64,000 nt of DNA from Natrialba aegyptia DSM 13077 (GTDB taxonomy: Archaea > Halobacteriota > Halobacteria > Halobacteriales > Natrialbaceae): assembly GCF_000337535.1 (NCBI RefSeq), contig NZ_AOIP01000031.1:162943-226942 (forward strand), in the 5' to 3' direction. Numbering within the stretch: position 1 is the stretch's first letter; the number at the start of each line of letters is the position of its first letter. The translations under genes were made by a program, and so were the position numbers. The notes under the pieces were generated by a model. It was not told the origin of the DNA and ran no database searches. It saw nothing but the letters and a program-made list of their open reading frames with translations. Shown here piece after piece: positions 8,907 through 17,235 of the stretch.

Positions 8907-9704
8907 CTACTCTACAATGTGGTCAGTTGAACTCGCGTCCGAGGCGTAGGTCACGTTCAGTTCGAGTTCGTTCGCGGCGGCGAGCATCATGCTCGGGACC
9001 TCGTCTTCGAACCACTCGCCGGTGAGGCGGTGTGAGGGGCCGGCGACGGCGAGTGCGCCGACGGCCCGGCCGTCGCGTTTGACCGGGACCGCGGTGCCGT
9101 TGAGGCCGTCGACGTGTTCCTCGCGATTGAACGCGACGCCGCGCTCGCGAACGGTCTCGAGTTCGTCGTAGAGCGCGTCGCGGTCGGTGATCGTGTTCGT
9201 CGCGTGGGCAGGTAGGCCCCACTGATCGAGGATGTCGTCGACGCGCTCGCGGGGGGAGTGTGCGAGGATCGCCTTGCCGGCGGAGGAGGAGTGGAGGTGG
9301 ATCTGTCGGCCGACGCCGAAGCCAACGCGGACGGCCCGGCTACCGGTTTCGACGTGCAGGTAGATACCGAGCCCGTGGTCTTCGACGACGAACTGGGCGC
9401 GTTCGCCGGTCTCCTCGGCGAGTTCCTGGACGTGGGGCTTGGCCATCTCGTAGGCCGGATCGCGCGTCTGGGCGGCCCGGCCCAACCGCGCAAAGCGCAG
9501 GCCGATCTGGTAGCGGTCGCCGTCGCGAGAGACGTATCGCAGGTCCGAAAGCGTCTGCAAGTGCCTGTGTGTCGTGCTTTCTGCCAGTCCGAGTCGATCC
9601 GCAATTTCGGAGAGGCGGGCGGGACCGAGCTCCTGCAGCGCGTGAATGATTTCGAAACTGGTGTTCGTGGTCTGGATCGCGTCGTTGTCGTTCCGGTCCG
9701 CCAT
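8907..9704 (-). CDS. IclR family transcriptional regulator
   Basis: A 265-residue regulator with an N-terminal winged helix (residues about 15-75, with LSEIADRLGLAESTTHRHLQTL) and a C-terminal IclR effector-binding domain (GFGVGRQIHLHSSSAGKAIL, then FNREEHVDGLNGTAVPV). IclR proteins usually sense small carboxylates or catabolic intermediates. Its place in the middle of the transport and catabolism genes, converging with the LarA-like gene (4 bases apart), makes it the likely local regulator. Confidence 0.93.
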   Translation of the reverse strand: MADRNDNDAIQTTNTSFEIIHALQELGPARLSEIADRLGLAESTTHRHLQTLSDLRYVSRDGDRYQIGLRFARLGRAAQTRDPAYEMAKPHVQELAEETGERAQFVVEDHGLGIYLHVETGSRAVRVGFGVGRQIHLHSSSAGKAILAHSPRERVDDILDQWGLPAHATNTITDRDALYDELETVRERGVAFNREEHVDGLNGTAVPVKRDGRAVGALAVAGPSHRLTGEWFEDEVPSMMLAAANELELNVTYASDASSTDHIVE

Positions 9705-10146
9705 AGTGACTGTCGGTCGGACCGCTACTTAGTAGTTCCGCTCTGTGGAATTCACCGCTACCGAGGCATACTGTTGCCAATTCACCCCGGCAGGAAAGAT
9801 CCGTCGGCAGCGCGCCTGGTGCAGCAGTTATCCGGACCCGCGACCGCAGACAGCGTTCCGGAACGCTTCTACGGGCCGGAATTCAAGAAGCGGGCGAGGC
9901 GTTCCGGCCGTCGAACTACCCTGTCACATTACAGATGTACATGTGTAATCCATGGTCGGTGCCAAGCGAACGAAAACCGCACATACTGTGGAAAAGTCGG
10001 TCGCTAGACGTTGAAAATCCCGATACGTTCAGTCTCCGGATAATTCCGCAGTCCGGAATCCGGCGGTCGCCGACGGCATCTCGTCCGCCGTTGGGATTTC
10101 CGCAACGGCAACCTTTTTCGTGCTCTCCTTTGGCTTTACGGACGAT
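9705..10146. other. Intergenic region between iclR and the SDR gene
   Basis: A 442-base divergent intergenic region with no convincing gene. It holds the 22-bp dyad described separately (9928-9949). The SDR gene start is preceded by a CCTTTTTCG stretch. All frames crossing it are short and lack haloarchaeal codon bias. Confidence 0.6.
9928..9949. promoter_or_regulatory. 22-bp inverted repeat, candidate operator
   Basis: The halves ATTACA and TGTAAT are perfect inverted repeats separated by ten bases that themselves hold the palindrome ATGTACAT. Only the two bases flanking the inner palindrome break symmetry. The site lies between the divergent iclR and SDR genes, about 198 bases before the SDR start, where an operator for either promoter would be expected. 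Confidence 0.5.
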
Positions 10147-10935
10147 ATGGACCTACAGATCGACGGCAACACGGCGCTGGTGACGGCCTCCTCGAGCGGC
10201 CTCGGAAAGGCGTCTGCGCGGGCGCTCGCCCGGGAGGGCGCAAACGTCGTCATCAACGGCCGCGACGCGGACCGACTCGCGGACGCGAAAGCCGACATCG
10301 AAGCGGACGCGACCGGCGAGGTCGTCACCCAGCAGGGCGATCTGACCGACGAGGACGACATCGAAGCGCTGGTCGAGACGACCGTCGACGAGTTCGGCGG
10401 CGTCGACCACCTCGTGACGAGCGCCGGCGGCCCGCCGTCCGGTCCGTTCCTCGACACCGACGACGAGGACTGGTACCAGGCCTACGACCTGCTCGTCATG
10501 AGCGTCGTTCGCCTCGCGCGCGAGGCGGAACCGCACCTGCGCGAGAGCGACGCGGGGACCATCGTCAATATCACCTCCCGGAGCGTCAAGGAGGCGATCG
10601 ACAGCCTCGTCCTGTCGAACTCGGTTCGGATGAGCGTCATCGGCCTGGAGAAGACCCTCTCGCAGGAGTTCGCGCCCGACGTGCGGACGAACGCGGTGCT
10701 TCCCGGGCCCCACGAGACCGAGCGCATCGAAGAACTCGTCAATCAGGCCGTCGACCGCGGCGAGTACGACTCCTACGAAGCGGGGCTCGACGACTGGGCG
10801 AGTAACCCGCTCGAGCGCGTCGGCGATCCGATGGAACTGGGCAACACCGTCGCGTTCCTCTCTTCGCCGCTGTCGGGCTACATCAACGGCGAGAGCGTCC
10901 TCATCGACGGGGGGTCGACCGGAGCGAACCTATGA
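10147..10935 (+). CDS. Atypical short-chain dehydrogenase/reductase (SDR)
   Basis: A 262-residue SDR fold protein. The nucleotide-binding TASSSGLG (13-20) and the C-terminal SPLSGYINGESVLIDGG are clear. The usual catalytic Tyr-x3-Lys is absent: where Tyr and Lys should be, 13 and 17 residues after Ser144, the protein has Ser157 and Arg161 (LSNSVRMSV). This divergent type occurs in other SDRs and may use another catalytic set. The start at 10147 fits the family length. It overlaps the cupin gene by ATGA, so the two are translationally coupled. In the pathway it would oxidise or reduce a keto-deoxy acid. Confidence 0.88.
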   Translation: MDLQIDGNTALVTASSSGLGKASARALAREGANVVINGRDADRLADAKADIEADATGEVVTQQGDLTDEDDIEALVETTVDEFGGVDHLVTSAGGPPSGPFLDTDDEDWYQAYDLLVMSVVRLAREAEPHLRESDAGTIVNITSRSVKEAIDSLVLSNSVRMSVIGLEKTLSQEFAPDVRTNAVLPGPHETERIEELVNQAVDRGEYDSYEAGLDDWASNPLERVGDPMELGNTVAFLSSPLSGYINGESVLIDGGSTGANL

Positions 10936-11279
10936 AGCCGGTCCCGTTCGACGAGGCCGAGACCTACGAGCCCGATGAGGGCTGGCGGCGGGTCTCGATG
11001 GCCGGCAGCGACGCGTTCTCCTTCGAGTGGTTCGAAAAGCCGCCGGGCCACAGCTCGCCGATGCACGACCACGAGAACGAGCAGGTCTGCCTCTGTCTCG
11101 AGGGCGAGTTGACGGTCGCGACCGAGGACGACGAAATCACGCTCGAACGGTACGACTCCGCCTGGCTCGACGCCTGGGAGTCCCACCGCGTCGAGAACAC
11201 CGGCGACGAACTCGCGGTCGGGCTGGACGTGTTCGCGCCCGGGCGCTCGTTCGACTTCTGGACGGATCGGGACGACTGA
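10932..11279 (+). CDS. Single-domain cupin protein
   Basis: A 115-residue cupin. Motif 1 is GHSSPMHDHENEQVCLCLEG with metal-ligand candidates His45, His47 and Glu50; motif 2 has His85 (AWESHRVEN). Such small cupins act as sugar-acid isomerases, mutarotases or ligand sensors. It overlaps the SDR gene stop by four bases and is followed 44 bases later by the FAH hydrolase, so it belongs to the same transcript. Its exact reaction cannot be assigned. Confidence 0.88.
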   Translation: MKPVPFDEAETYEPDEGWRRVSMAGSDAFSFEWFEKPPGHSSPMHDHENEQVCLCLEGELTVATEDDEITLERYDSAWLDAWESHRVENTGDELAVGLDVFAPGRSFDFWTDRDD

Positions 11280-11323
11280 CGGCCTGCCGCGATACCACGT
11301 CTTCATACTCATACCCACCACCA

Positions 11324-12145
11324 ATGAAGTACCTCGCACGCACCACCGACGGGACGCCGCTTCTCGGCGACGACGCCGGCTACGTACCACTGGCGTCGGC
11401 GACGCCCGAACTGGCGATCGTCAGGGACGCCCTGGCGCGCGCCGCCGACGGCACGCTGCCCGCCCTCGATACCGTTCCGACCGCGCGAATCGACCCGGCG
11501 CACATCCAGTTCGGCCCGCCGCTCGACGAGTTCGGCAAACTCTGGGGGATCGGCCTCAACTACGCCGACCACGCCGGCGACCTGGACGAACAGCGACCCG
11601 ACGAACCGGCGAGTTTCATGAAACCAGAAAGCGCGCTTACCGGCCCCGGCGGCCCGATCAAACTGCCGCCGGTCGAGCGGACGGACGGCGTCACCGCCGA
11701 AGCCGAACTCGCCGTGCTCATCGGCCGCGGGTGTCGAGCCGTCGACGAGGACACGGTCGAGGACGTAATCGCGGGCTACCTCCCGGTCATCGACATGACC
11801 GCGGAGGACATCCTCCGGCGCAACCCGCGATTTCTCACCCGCGCCAAGAGCTTCGACTCGTTCCTCGTCGTCGGCCCGGCGATCGCCGTCCCCGAGGAAC
11901 CGCTCGCACTCGAGGAACTGACAGTCCGCACCATCGTCAACGACGAGGTTGCAGCCGAAAACGAGATCCGAAACATGCTGTTCCCGCCGGCTGAACTCGT
12001 CTCGTTCCACAGCGACGTGATGACGCTCGAACCGGGCGATCTGATCAGCACGGGGACGCCCGGCGCGGAGCCGATCTCGCCCGGCGACCACGTCAGCGCC
12101 ACAGTAGAATCGATTGGCACCGTCGATGCCCCAGTCGTTCGCTGA
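11324..12145 (+). CDS. Fumarylacetoacetate hydrolase (FAH) family protein
   Basis: A 273-residue FAH-fold hydrolase. The region GIGLNYADHAGD holds the catalytic His83, and Glu126, Glu128 (AEAELAVLIG) and Asp157 (VIDMTAED) are the expected metal ligands. Family members cleave C-C bonds of 2,4-diketo acids or act as decarboxylases and isomerases. Downstream of an SDR and near an aldonate dehydratase, the classical role would be a 2,4-diketo-3-deoxy-acid hydrolase, as in the haloarchaeal diketo-hydrolase pathway for L-rhamnose. That is inference. The ATG at 11324 fits the family N-terminus. Confidence 0.9.
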   Translation: MKYLARTTDGTPLLGDDAGYVPLASATPELAIVRDALARAADGTLPALDTVPTARIDPAHIQFGPPLDEFGKLWGIGLNYADHAGDLDEQRPDEPASFMKPESALTGPGGPIKLPPVERTDGVTAEAELAVLIGRGCRAVDEDTVEDVIAGYLPVIDMTAEDILRRNPRFLTRAKSFDSFLVVGPAIAVPEEPLALEELTVRTIVNDEVAAENEIRNMLFPPAELVSFHSDVMTLEPGDLISTGTPGAEPISPGDHVSATVESIGTVDAPVVR

Positions 12146-12216
12146 CGGCGGCGGGGAATCCGAACACCGGACGCTCGTCTGCCGTCAGAAACTGCGGGTG
12201 CGGAGCCGCTGAGGAC

Positions 12217-12651
12217 TCAGTCTTCGGTCTGCATCTGGGTGATGACGGGTCGATCCGCCGAAAGCAGGACCGACTGTGTGACGCTGCCGAACAGTACCTT
12301 CCCGGTCGGACTCCGCTCGCGGCCGCACAGCACGATACTGTCGGCGTCGATCTCCGAGGCGACCTCGAGGATCGTCTCGGCCGGATCGCCGTGTTCTCGC
12401 CGCATTTCGACCGACATTCCCTCCTCTTCGAGTTCAGCGAGTGCGGTCTCGGCGTGCTGTGGGAAGGCCGTTTCGTCGTAGAGGTTTTCCGAATTGACGC
12501 GGCCGCTGACGCCGGTCACGTCGAATTTCTCGAAGACGTTCAGGGCGACGACCTCGATGTCCGATGGATCGCCGGGGAGCGAGCGAACAATCGAAATCGC
12601 CTGGTCCGTTCGTCGTTCGTTCCGGTTGACCGACAGTAAGACGCGATACAT
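12217..12651 (-). CDS. Universal stress protein UspA family
   Basis: A 144-residue Usp-fold protein beginning [19 protein letters not shown] and ending with the nucleotide-binding type segment [22 protein letters not shown], which carries the G-x(n)-GS pattern of ATP-binding Usps. Haloarchaeal genomes carry many such single-domain copies for stress adaptation. It is convergent with the FAH gene and stands alone as a transcription unit. Confidence 0.93.
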   Translation of the reverse strand: MYRVLLSVNRNERRTDQAISIVRSLPGDPSDIEVVALNVFEKFDVTGVSGRVNSENLYDETAFPQHAETALAELEEEGMSVEMRREHGDPAETILEVASEIDADSIVLCGRERSPTGKVLFGSVTQSVLLSADRPVITQMQTED

Positions 12652-13152
12652 ATCGTATCCCTCTTCGAGCGGCCCCTTAAGTGTCCTGGCGAGCGGTCGT
12701 TTCTCCTCGGCGACTGATCGGTATCGGGACTGGTGGCGATAGTGGTAGCAACATGGTGGGCAGCGACGGCGGAACCGGGTCCCGTCCGACGCAAGGGTAT
12801 CGATATCGAGACCACGATGAACGTTTCACGATCAATGAGTACACCAAATTTGATGTGTTTTGAGTCAGGGGTGTACTTAAATACCCCATATATCTTACTG
12901 GTATGCCTCTTCTATCGTCTTCCTTCCGGAAATCAGAATATTCGCCGTTTTAGGTCCAGAAAGCCCTCATTGGTGTATCTGCATTCTGTTTCGACGAATA
13001 TCAGCCCACTATTGCGAAGCGGAGTATGTGGGCATACGAGCCCCTCTAAATTGGATTCGGAGTTTATATTCCTAATCGCTATTCGAGTATTGTCTGAGTA
13101 TTGTCTATTATTCTATTTTGGTAGTTCTCGCCGATCTCGAATACACAACCAG
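12652..13152. other. AT-rich gene-free region
   Basis: About 500 bases without a supported gene. The first 200 bases would contain the uspA promoter. From about 12840 to 13140 the base composition is clearly more AT-rich than the surroundings, with an 11-base perfect tandem duplication at 13085-13106. No terminal repeats, transposase remnant or coding bias can be seen. Confidence 0.5.
13085..13106. repeat. Tandem 11-base duplication
   Basis: GAGTATTGTCT occurs twice in immediate succession (13085-13095 and 13096-13106) within the AT-rich gap downstream of the phosphoesterase gene. This is most simply a replication slippage event. Confidence 0.8.
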
Positions 13153-13812
13153 TCACTCGTCGGGACCGAGTTCACCGGAGCCGAACTCGTGGTCGTGGGC
13201 GGTGAGTTCGAGCGTCGCCGGATCGAGCGTGTAGTAGCGTTCCCAGGCGGGTGCGAGACTCACGACCCTGGTGCCCGCAATTTCGGCTTCGCGGTGAGTA
13301 TGGTGGTGGCCGACTAGACAGAGGGTCGGCGAGAGCGCCTCGAGCAGGTCGGTCACGTGCTCACAGCCCGGATCGTAGCCGTAGTACAGCAGGCCAGTCG
13401 GGGCCTCGTGAGTGAGCAGCACGTCGATATCCGACAGGTCGGCAGCCCGTTCGATATCTTCGTGGGTGAAGTGACGGCGGCGGTCGTCCTCGAGTTCAGC
13501 CCGTGAACAGTCGTACTTCGTCGGCGCGTAGTTGCCCGAAAGGCCGGCGACACGGCGACCCTCGAGCGCCGCGGCTGAACTCGCGAGGAGGTTGACGTTG
13601 GTCGTCTCAGCCGGTCGATTTTCGGTCCGGAGCGCCTCGATCACGTCGAAGTCCTCGTTGTTGCCGGCGACGAACCAGGTCGGTGCCGGCAGGTCGTAGT
13701 GTTCGAGGTCGCCGACCTGCAGGACGCGGTCGGGGTTGACGGTCCGATAGCATTCGAGCAGGATCTCGCGGCGGGCCGGGTCGGACGCGTGGGCGTCACC
13801 GAGGACGAGCAT
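13153..13812 (-). CDS. Metallophosphoesterase (calcineurin-like)
   Basis: A 219-residue metallophosphoesterase with the ordered metal-binding motifs GDAH, GDLEHYD, GNNEDFD, LLTHEAPTG and GHHHTHREA. These bind a dinuclear metal centre that hydrolyses phosphate esters or diesters. It resembles YfcE/MJ0936-type small phosphodiesterases. The physiological substrate is not evident, and neighbouring genes give no operon context. Confidence 0.9.
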   Translation of the reverse strand: MLVLGDAHASDPARREILLECYRTVNPDRVLQVGDLEHYDLPAPTWFVAGNNEDFDVIEALRTENRPAETTNVNLLASSAAALEGRRVAGLSGNYAPTKYDCSRAELEDDRRRHFTHEDIERAADLSDIDVLLTHEAPTGLLYYGYDPGCEHVTDLLEALSPTLCLVGHHHTHREAEIAGTRVVSLAPAWERYYTLDPATLELTAHDHEFGSGELGPDE

Positions 13813-13950
13813 GGTGGAGCGACGACCGCTGGGACTATAGTGTCCGCGACGGCAGTCGTCTGGGGGTTCTCGGGGTGTCGGTCGTTCAAGTCACCGACGA
13901 GAGCGATTCGTCGCGGGCCGTCATCGGACGGCCGTGGCCGCTTCGAGCCC

Positions 13951-14880
13951 CTAGTCGTCTTCTAGCTGAACGAGTTCGTCGACGGCCGGAATGTCGGCTG
14001 CGGCGTCCGTGATCTGTTGCATTCGATCCGTGTGCTTCTCGAGTGCGTAGGCGGCCAGCCTTCCGTTTTCGAGACCCATCTGCTCGCTCTCGTCGTCGGG
14101 CTGGAACCGCTCGTCCTCGGTGATCCCCTGGACGAGCGGCACGAGTTCGTCGACCGTCTCCTGGATGAGCGACGGGTCGACGCCGTCGGCGATGAGTTTC
14201 TTGAGCTGGTTCATCCCGAAGCCGACGTGTCGGCCCTCGTCGCTACGGATCTTGCTGAATCCTTTGACCAGTCCCGGAAGGTGCGGCAGCGCGTCGAACT
14301 CGCCGCCGTAGGACGTTTGCATCCCGTAGTAGCCCGTCTGGGCGAGAATCCCCTCGACGGTGAGGTGGTAGTGACAGTACGCCTTCGCACGGTTTTCGGG
14401 CGTGTCGTCCTCGAGTAGCCGGTACTGGGCCGCCCGGTTGCGGTCGAACAGTTCGACGTAGGGGTCGTTGAACCACTTGTCCGCGCGGGGATTCGACCGG
14501 TCCCAGCCGAGTTCGTCTTCGACGGTCCAGAGGACCTCGCGCCAGTAGCGGTCGAAGAAGTCGGCGTGTTTGGCCTCCTCGTACAACTGCGTCGTCAGAA
14601 ACAGCTGTTCGTCGAGGTCGTCGAGTACCGTTGCAAGCGGCGCGAGATCCTCCGTGACGGCGTCCTCGCCCGCCCCGAACTTCGCGATGCCGTTTAGCGT
14701 TCGCTCCCAGTCCGCCCGAGTGAACTCGTCTGCAGCGTCGACGTATGCGAGGAGATTGTCGACGTCTTCCTCGAGTTCGATTTCGCCGGGGTCCCAGTGG
14801 CGTTCGACCGCGTTCCGATAGTAGCGGTTCGCTCGGGAATCTCGATCCATCAGCTCGGTAGGTGTGTACTCAGTTGCCAT
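13951..14880 (-). CDS. R2-like ligand-binding oxidase (R2lox) homologue
   Basis: A 309-residue ferritin-superfamily protein related to ribonucleotide reductase R2. The di-metal ligands are all visible: Glu72 (GEDAV), Glu102 and His105 (EEAKH), Glu176 (TVEGIL), Glu215 and His218 (DEGRH). R2lox proteins hold a Mn/Fe cofactor, a bound fatty acid and a Val-Tyr ether crosslink. The matching Val75 (three after the first Glu) and Tyr171 (five before Glu176) are both present, which separates it from true NrdB. No nrdA lies nearby. ATG 14880 is preferred to a start seven codons upstream. Confidence 0.85.
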   Translation of the reverse strand: MATEYTPTELMDRDSRANRYYRNAVERHWDPGEIELEEDVDNLLAYVDAADEFTRADWERTLNGIAKFGAGEDAVTEDLAPLATVLDDLDEQLFLTTQLYEEAKHADFFDRYWREVLWTVEDELGWDRSNPRADKWFNDPYVELFDRNRAAQYRLLEDDTPENRAKAYCHYHLTVEGILAQTGYYGMQTSYGGEFDALPHLPGLVKGFSKIRSDEGRHVGFGMNQLKKLIADGVDPSLIQETVDELVPLVQGITEDERFQPDDESEQMGLENGRLAAYALEKHTDRMQQITDAAADIPAVDELVQLEDD

Positions 14881-15007
14881 AGGACACGGTATTCCGTACA
14901 ACTATTAAAGACGAGTTCACGAGAAACTGATACCAACTGACTGGGTGTGGTTCGCGGTGTGCGGTGGGAGAAACGGTCCGGTGAGACGAGCGGGGAGCGG
15001 ACGGCGG

Positions 15008-15505
15008 CTACGCGCGCCGGGATGGCGAGCCGATTTCGAAGATTTCCTCGTAGAGGCTGGCTGCGAGTTGGTCCATGTTCGCCGCCGCCTCGCTGGCGTC
15101 CATCGTATCGCCGACGCCCTGCCATTCAATCGAGAGGCGAGAGAGCGGGACGAGTGCGATACCGCCGATCGTGATGGTGCCGTCGGAGGTGTGAACGGTC
15201 CACTCGGTTCGCATGCCGGTAGCGGATTTCGTGACGGTTTCGATCTCGCCGCCGGCGTCGGCCCAGCGTTCGACGAGGCCGTCGGTGATCCGTCGCAGTT
15301 TTCGTTCGCCGAGGACGTGCACGACGACACCGGTGCCTGCGAGAAGGACGAACGCGACAGCTGCGAACGGGATGCCGCCGTAGGGGACGTTCACCGACGC
15401 TGCGAGCCCCGCCGTCACGACGACGAGGCCGAGTACGCGAGCGTCGAGTGCGCTGGGGACCGTCCCGCTCCAGGCGGTCTCCTGAGTCGGCTGATCGAGT
15501 TGCAT
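15008..15505 (-). CDS. Membrane protein of unknown function with two N-terminal helices
   Basis: A 165-residue protein from ATG 15505, with two hydrophobic helices (about residues 25-65, LGLVVVTAGLAASV and PFAAVAFVLLAGTGVVV) and a soluble C-terminal domain with alternating beta-strand character. A TTTAAAG box A at about 15564-15570, read on this strand, lies some 60 bases upstream. That supports this start rather than one 25 codons earlier. I recognise no named family. Confidence 0.7.
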   Translation of the reverse strand: MQLDQPTQETAWSGTVPSALDARVLGLVVVTAGLAASVNVPYGGIPFAAVAFVLLAGTGVVVHVLGERKLRRITDGLVERWADAGGEIETVTKSATGMRTEWTVHTSDGTITIGGIALVPLSRLSIEWQGVGDTMDASEAAANMDQLAASLYEEIFEIGSPSRRA

Positions 15506-16061
15506 CTGTCGGGATTGGGAACGACGAACGGGTAGCCGTTCCCCTGTTCTATTGCTCTCTTTAAAGGCTGTGCCGGACAACGGATCGCTGTTCCAGCACT
15601 AGAGCAGCAACCGGTGAACCGATACGACTGGTTGAGACACGTATCGTGACATACGCGTCCGACCGGTATCGTCGAACTACTCGCTGCGAACGGTCTGGTG
15701 GCCCCCATAATCGACAGCTATCGTCGCTACTGCAAGTCAATACATGCCCGATCGTATGACGACTAGACGGTCGGTATGCAAATCGTTGCAGCCGTTACTA
15801 GAGACGGGCCAAGTCCCGAACGCTTGGCAGAAAATAACATGATTTAATATACAGTAGAAATGCATACATTGGTGCATCATATGTGTACCTATTGGCGAGT
15901 ATTAGAATGGAATTGGGCCAAATATGGGTCAAGAGGAGACTTATTAAAGAACAGGATCTCACTCTCCGTTCTGAGGACGATCCAACGCCGAGAGCCGGCA
16001 TCTCGACCGAATCACACTCGCGTGGTTCACTCCGTAACCCGACGATCGCAGCGGAGGGACG
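15506..16061. other. Divergent intergenic region
   Basis: This 556-base gap separates divergently transcribed genes. It contains the box A for the membrane protein gene and, around 15940-15950, an ATTAAAG-type box A for the RCK-domain gene. The middle (15820-15960) is AT-rich. I find no coding sequence, tRNA or repeat in it. Confidence 0.55.
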
Positions 16062-16817
16062 ATGATGAACTCGAACGATCTCGTTGAAGCGTTCGTTCGC
16101 CGACCGGTGCTGCGGCAGTTGCTACGGCCTGTGGTCGCATTTATTGCCGTCATTGTCGCCGGAATCGTGGGCTTTCGTACGGTTGATGGGATCGGAATCA
16201 TCGATTCGCTCTTCTGGTTGATCGACCCCACGAGCATCGAACTCCACTTCCAGACTCACGAGGGCCCTGCAACGCTCGTCAAAGCATACGCTATCGTCGT
16301 GCTTTCCGGCTTGGTCGTCGCTAGTTTATGGATCGGTGAAACGCTGTTTTCAGCGGCGTTTGGCGGACAAATACAGGAAGAGTTCAAACATATGAAGATC
16401 GAACAAGACATCAGCGCCCTTTCAGACCACGTCGTTATCTGTGGCTACGGGACGTTCGGAAAGACCATCGCGGCGCGGCTCCGGGAGGCAGACCGCGAGG
16501 TGGTAGTTATCGAACAACAGGACGCACAGTACCAGCAGGCAATCGAAGACGGAATTCTCGCGGTAAACGGTGATGCGCGCCGTGAGGAGACGCTCGCTGA
16601 TTCGGGTGTCAAGCGGGCGGCTACTGTCGTCGGAGCGATCGACGATTCGAACGCGAACATCCAAATCGCTATCGCGGCGAGTCAGCTCGCGCCGACGGTG
16701 ACGCTCGTCGTCCGCGCTGGCGACCAACGCGATGAAGCGCTCGCCCGTCGTGCCGGTGCGGACGAGGTCGTGATTCCGGAAGTCGTGAGTGGCGAACACG
16801 TTTGTACGTCGCTGTAA
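16062..16817 (+). CDS. Membrane RCK/TrkA-N NAD-binding protein lacking a K+ filter
   Basis: A 251-residue protein with two membrane helices (about 22-42 and 74-95) followed by an RCK/TrkA-N domain. The Rossmann glycine motif is CGYGTFGKTIAARL (128-141), and the acid VVVIEQQ ends strand two. The layout is that of a two-helix K+ channel subunit, but the loop between helices reads DPTSIELHFQTHEG instead of TVGYG. It is therefore unlikely to conduct K+ alone and may be a sensor or an accessory subunit. There is a double ATG at 16062 and 16065. Confidence 0.85.
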   Translation: MMNSNDLVEAFVRRPVLRQLLRPVVAFIAVIVAGIVGFRTVDGIGIIDSLFWLIDPTSIELHFQTHEGPATLVKAYAIVVLSGLVVASLWIGETLFSAAFGGQIQEEFKHMKIEQDISALSDHVVICGYGTFGKTIAARLREADREVVVIEQQDAQYQQAIEDGILAVNGDARREETLADSGVKRAATVVGAIDDSNANIQIAIAASQLAPTVTLVVRAGDQRDEALARRAGADEVVIPEVVSGEHVCTSL

Positions 16818-17002
16818 CGCCAGCGCACTGCGCGGTCGCTACACTGTTTGGGGTTGTGAGCCGATGCTGCGGTCTCCGCACTCTATCTCTCCCTCTCTTT
16901 CTCGCTCGAAACGTCATATCCGGGGACGCAAACGATGGATAAAACAGAAACCAGTGCAGTCGAGTTCTTATCCGGCCGGCGGCCCTGTTCCGTATCGAGC
17001 GT

Positions 17003-17224
17003 ATGTCACGGTCACGAGAGTTCGCCGCCGATACGCGGTGGGGATGGTGCTGTCCGCGCTGCGAGTCTGACGTGTCGGTGTGCAAGGATCCACGGTCAGA
17101 GACGTTCCGGTGGGAGTGTCCGGACGAGTCGTGTCCGGCCGTCGGGTTCGGGTTCACGTCGCGACGACGGGCGCGGATCGCACTCCGAGAGTATCGAGAG
17201 CGGTATCAAGGGATCTATCGGTAA
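17003..17224 (+). CDS. Small zinc-finger protein (73 aa)
   Basis: A short basic-acidic protein with CPRC (Cys17, Cys20) and a second pair in CPDESC (Cys39, Cys44), consistent with one zinc knuckle or ribbon. The C-terminal part is a charged helix (RRRARIALREYRERY). Haloarchaea carry many such small zinc-finger proteins of unknown role. It converges with the spermidine-synthase-like gene, with 11 bases between stops. Confidence 0.75.
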   Translation: MSRSREFAADTRWGWCCPRCESDVSVCKDPRSETFRWECPDESCPAVGFGFTSRRRARIALREYRERYQGIYR

Positions 17225-17235
17225 TCGGTTCGGTC

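Noticed and set aside
12733-13317. A 194-codon frame through the AT-rich gap
   Set aside because: It runs into the antisense of the phosphoesterase gene and has a mixed, non-haloarchaeal composition.
13951-14901. Calling the R2-like gene a ribonucleotide reductase small subunit
   Set aside because: No large subunit is nearby, and the Val/Tyr crosslink residues point to R2lox.
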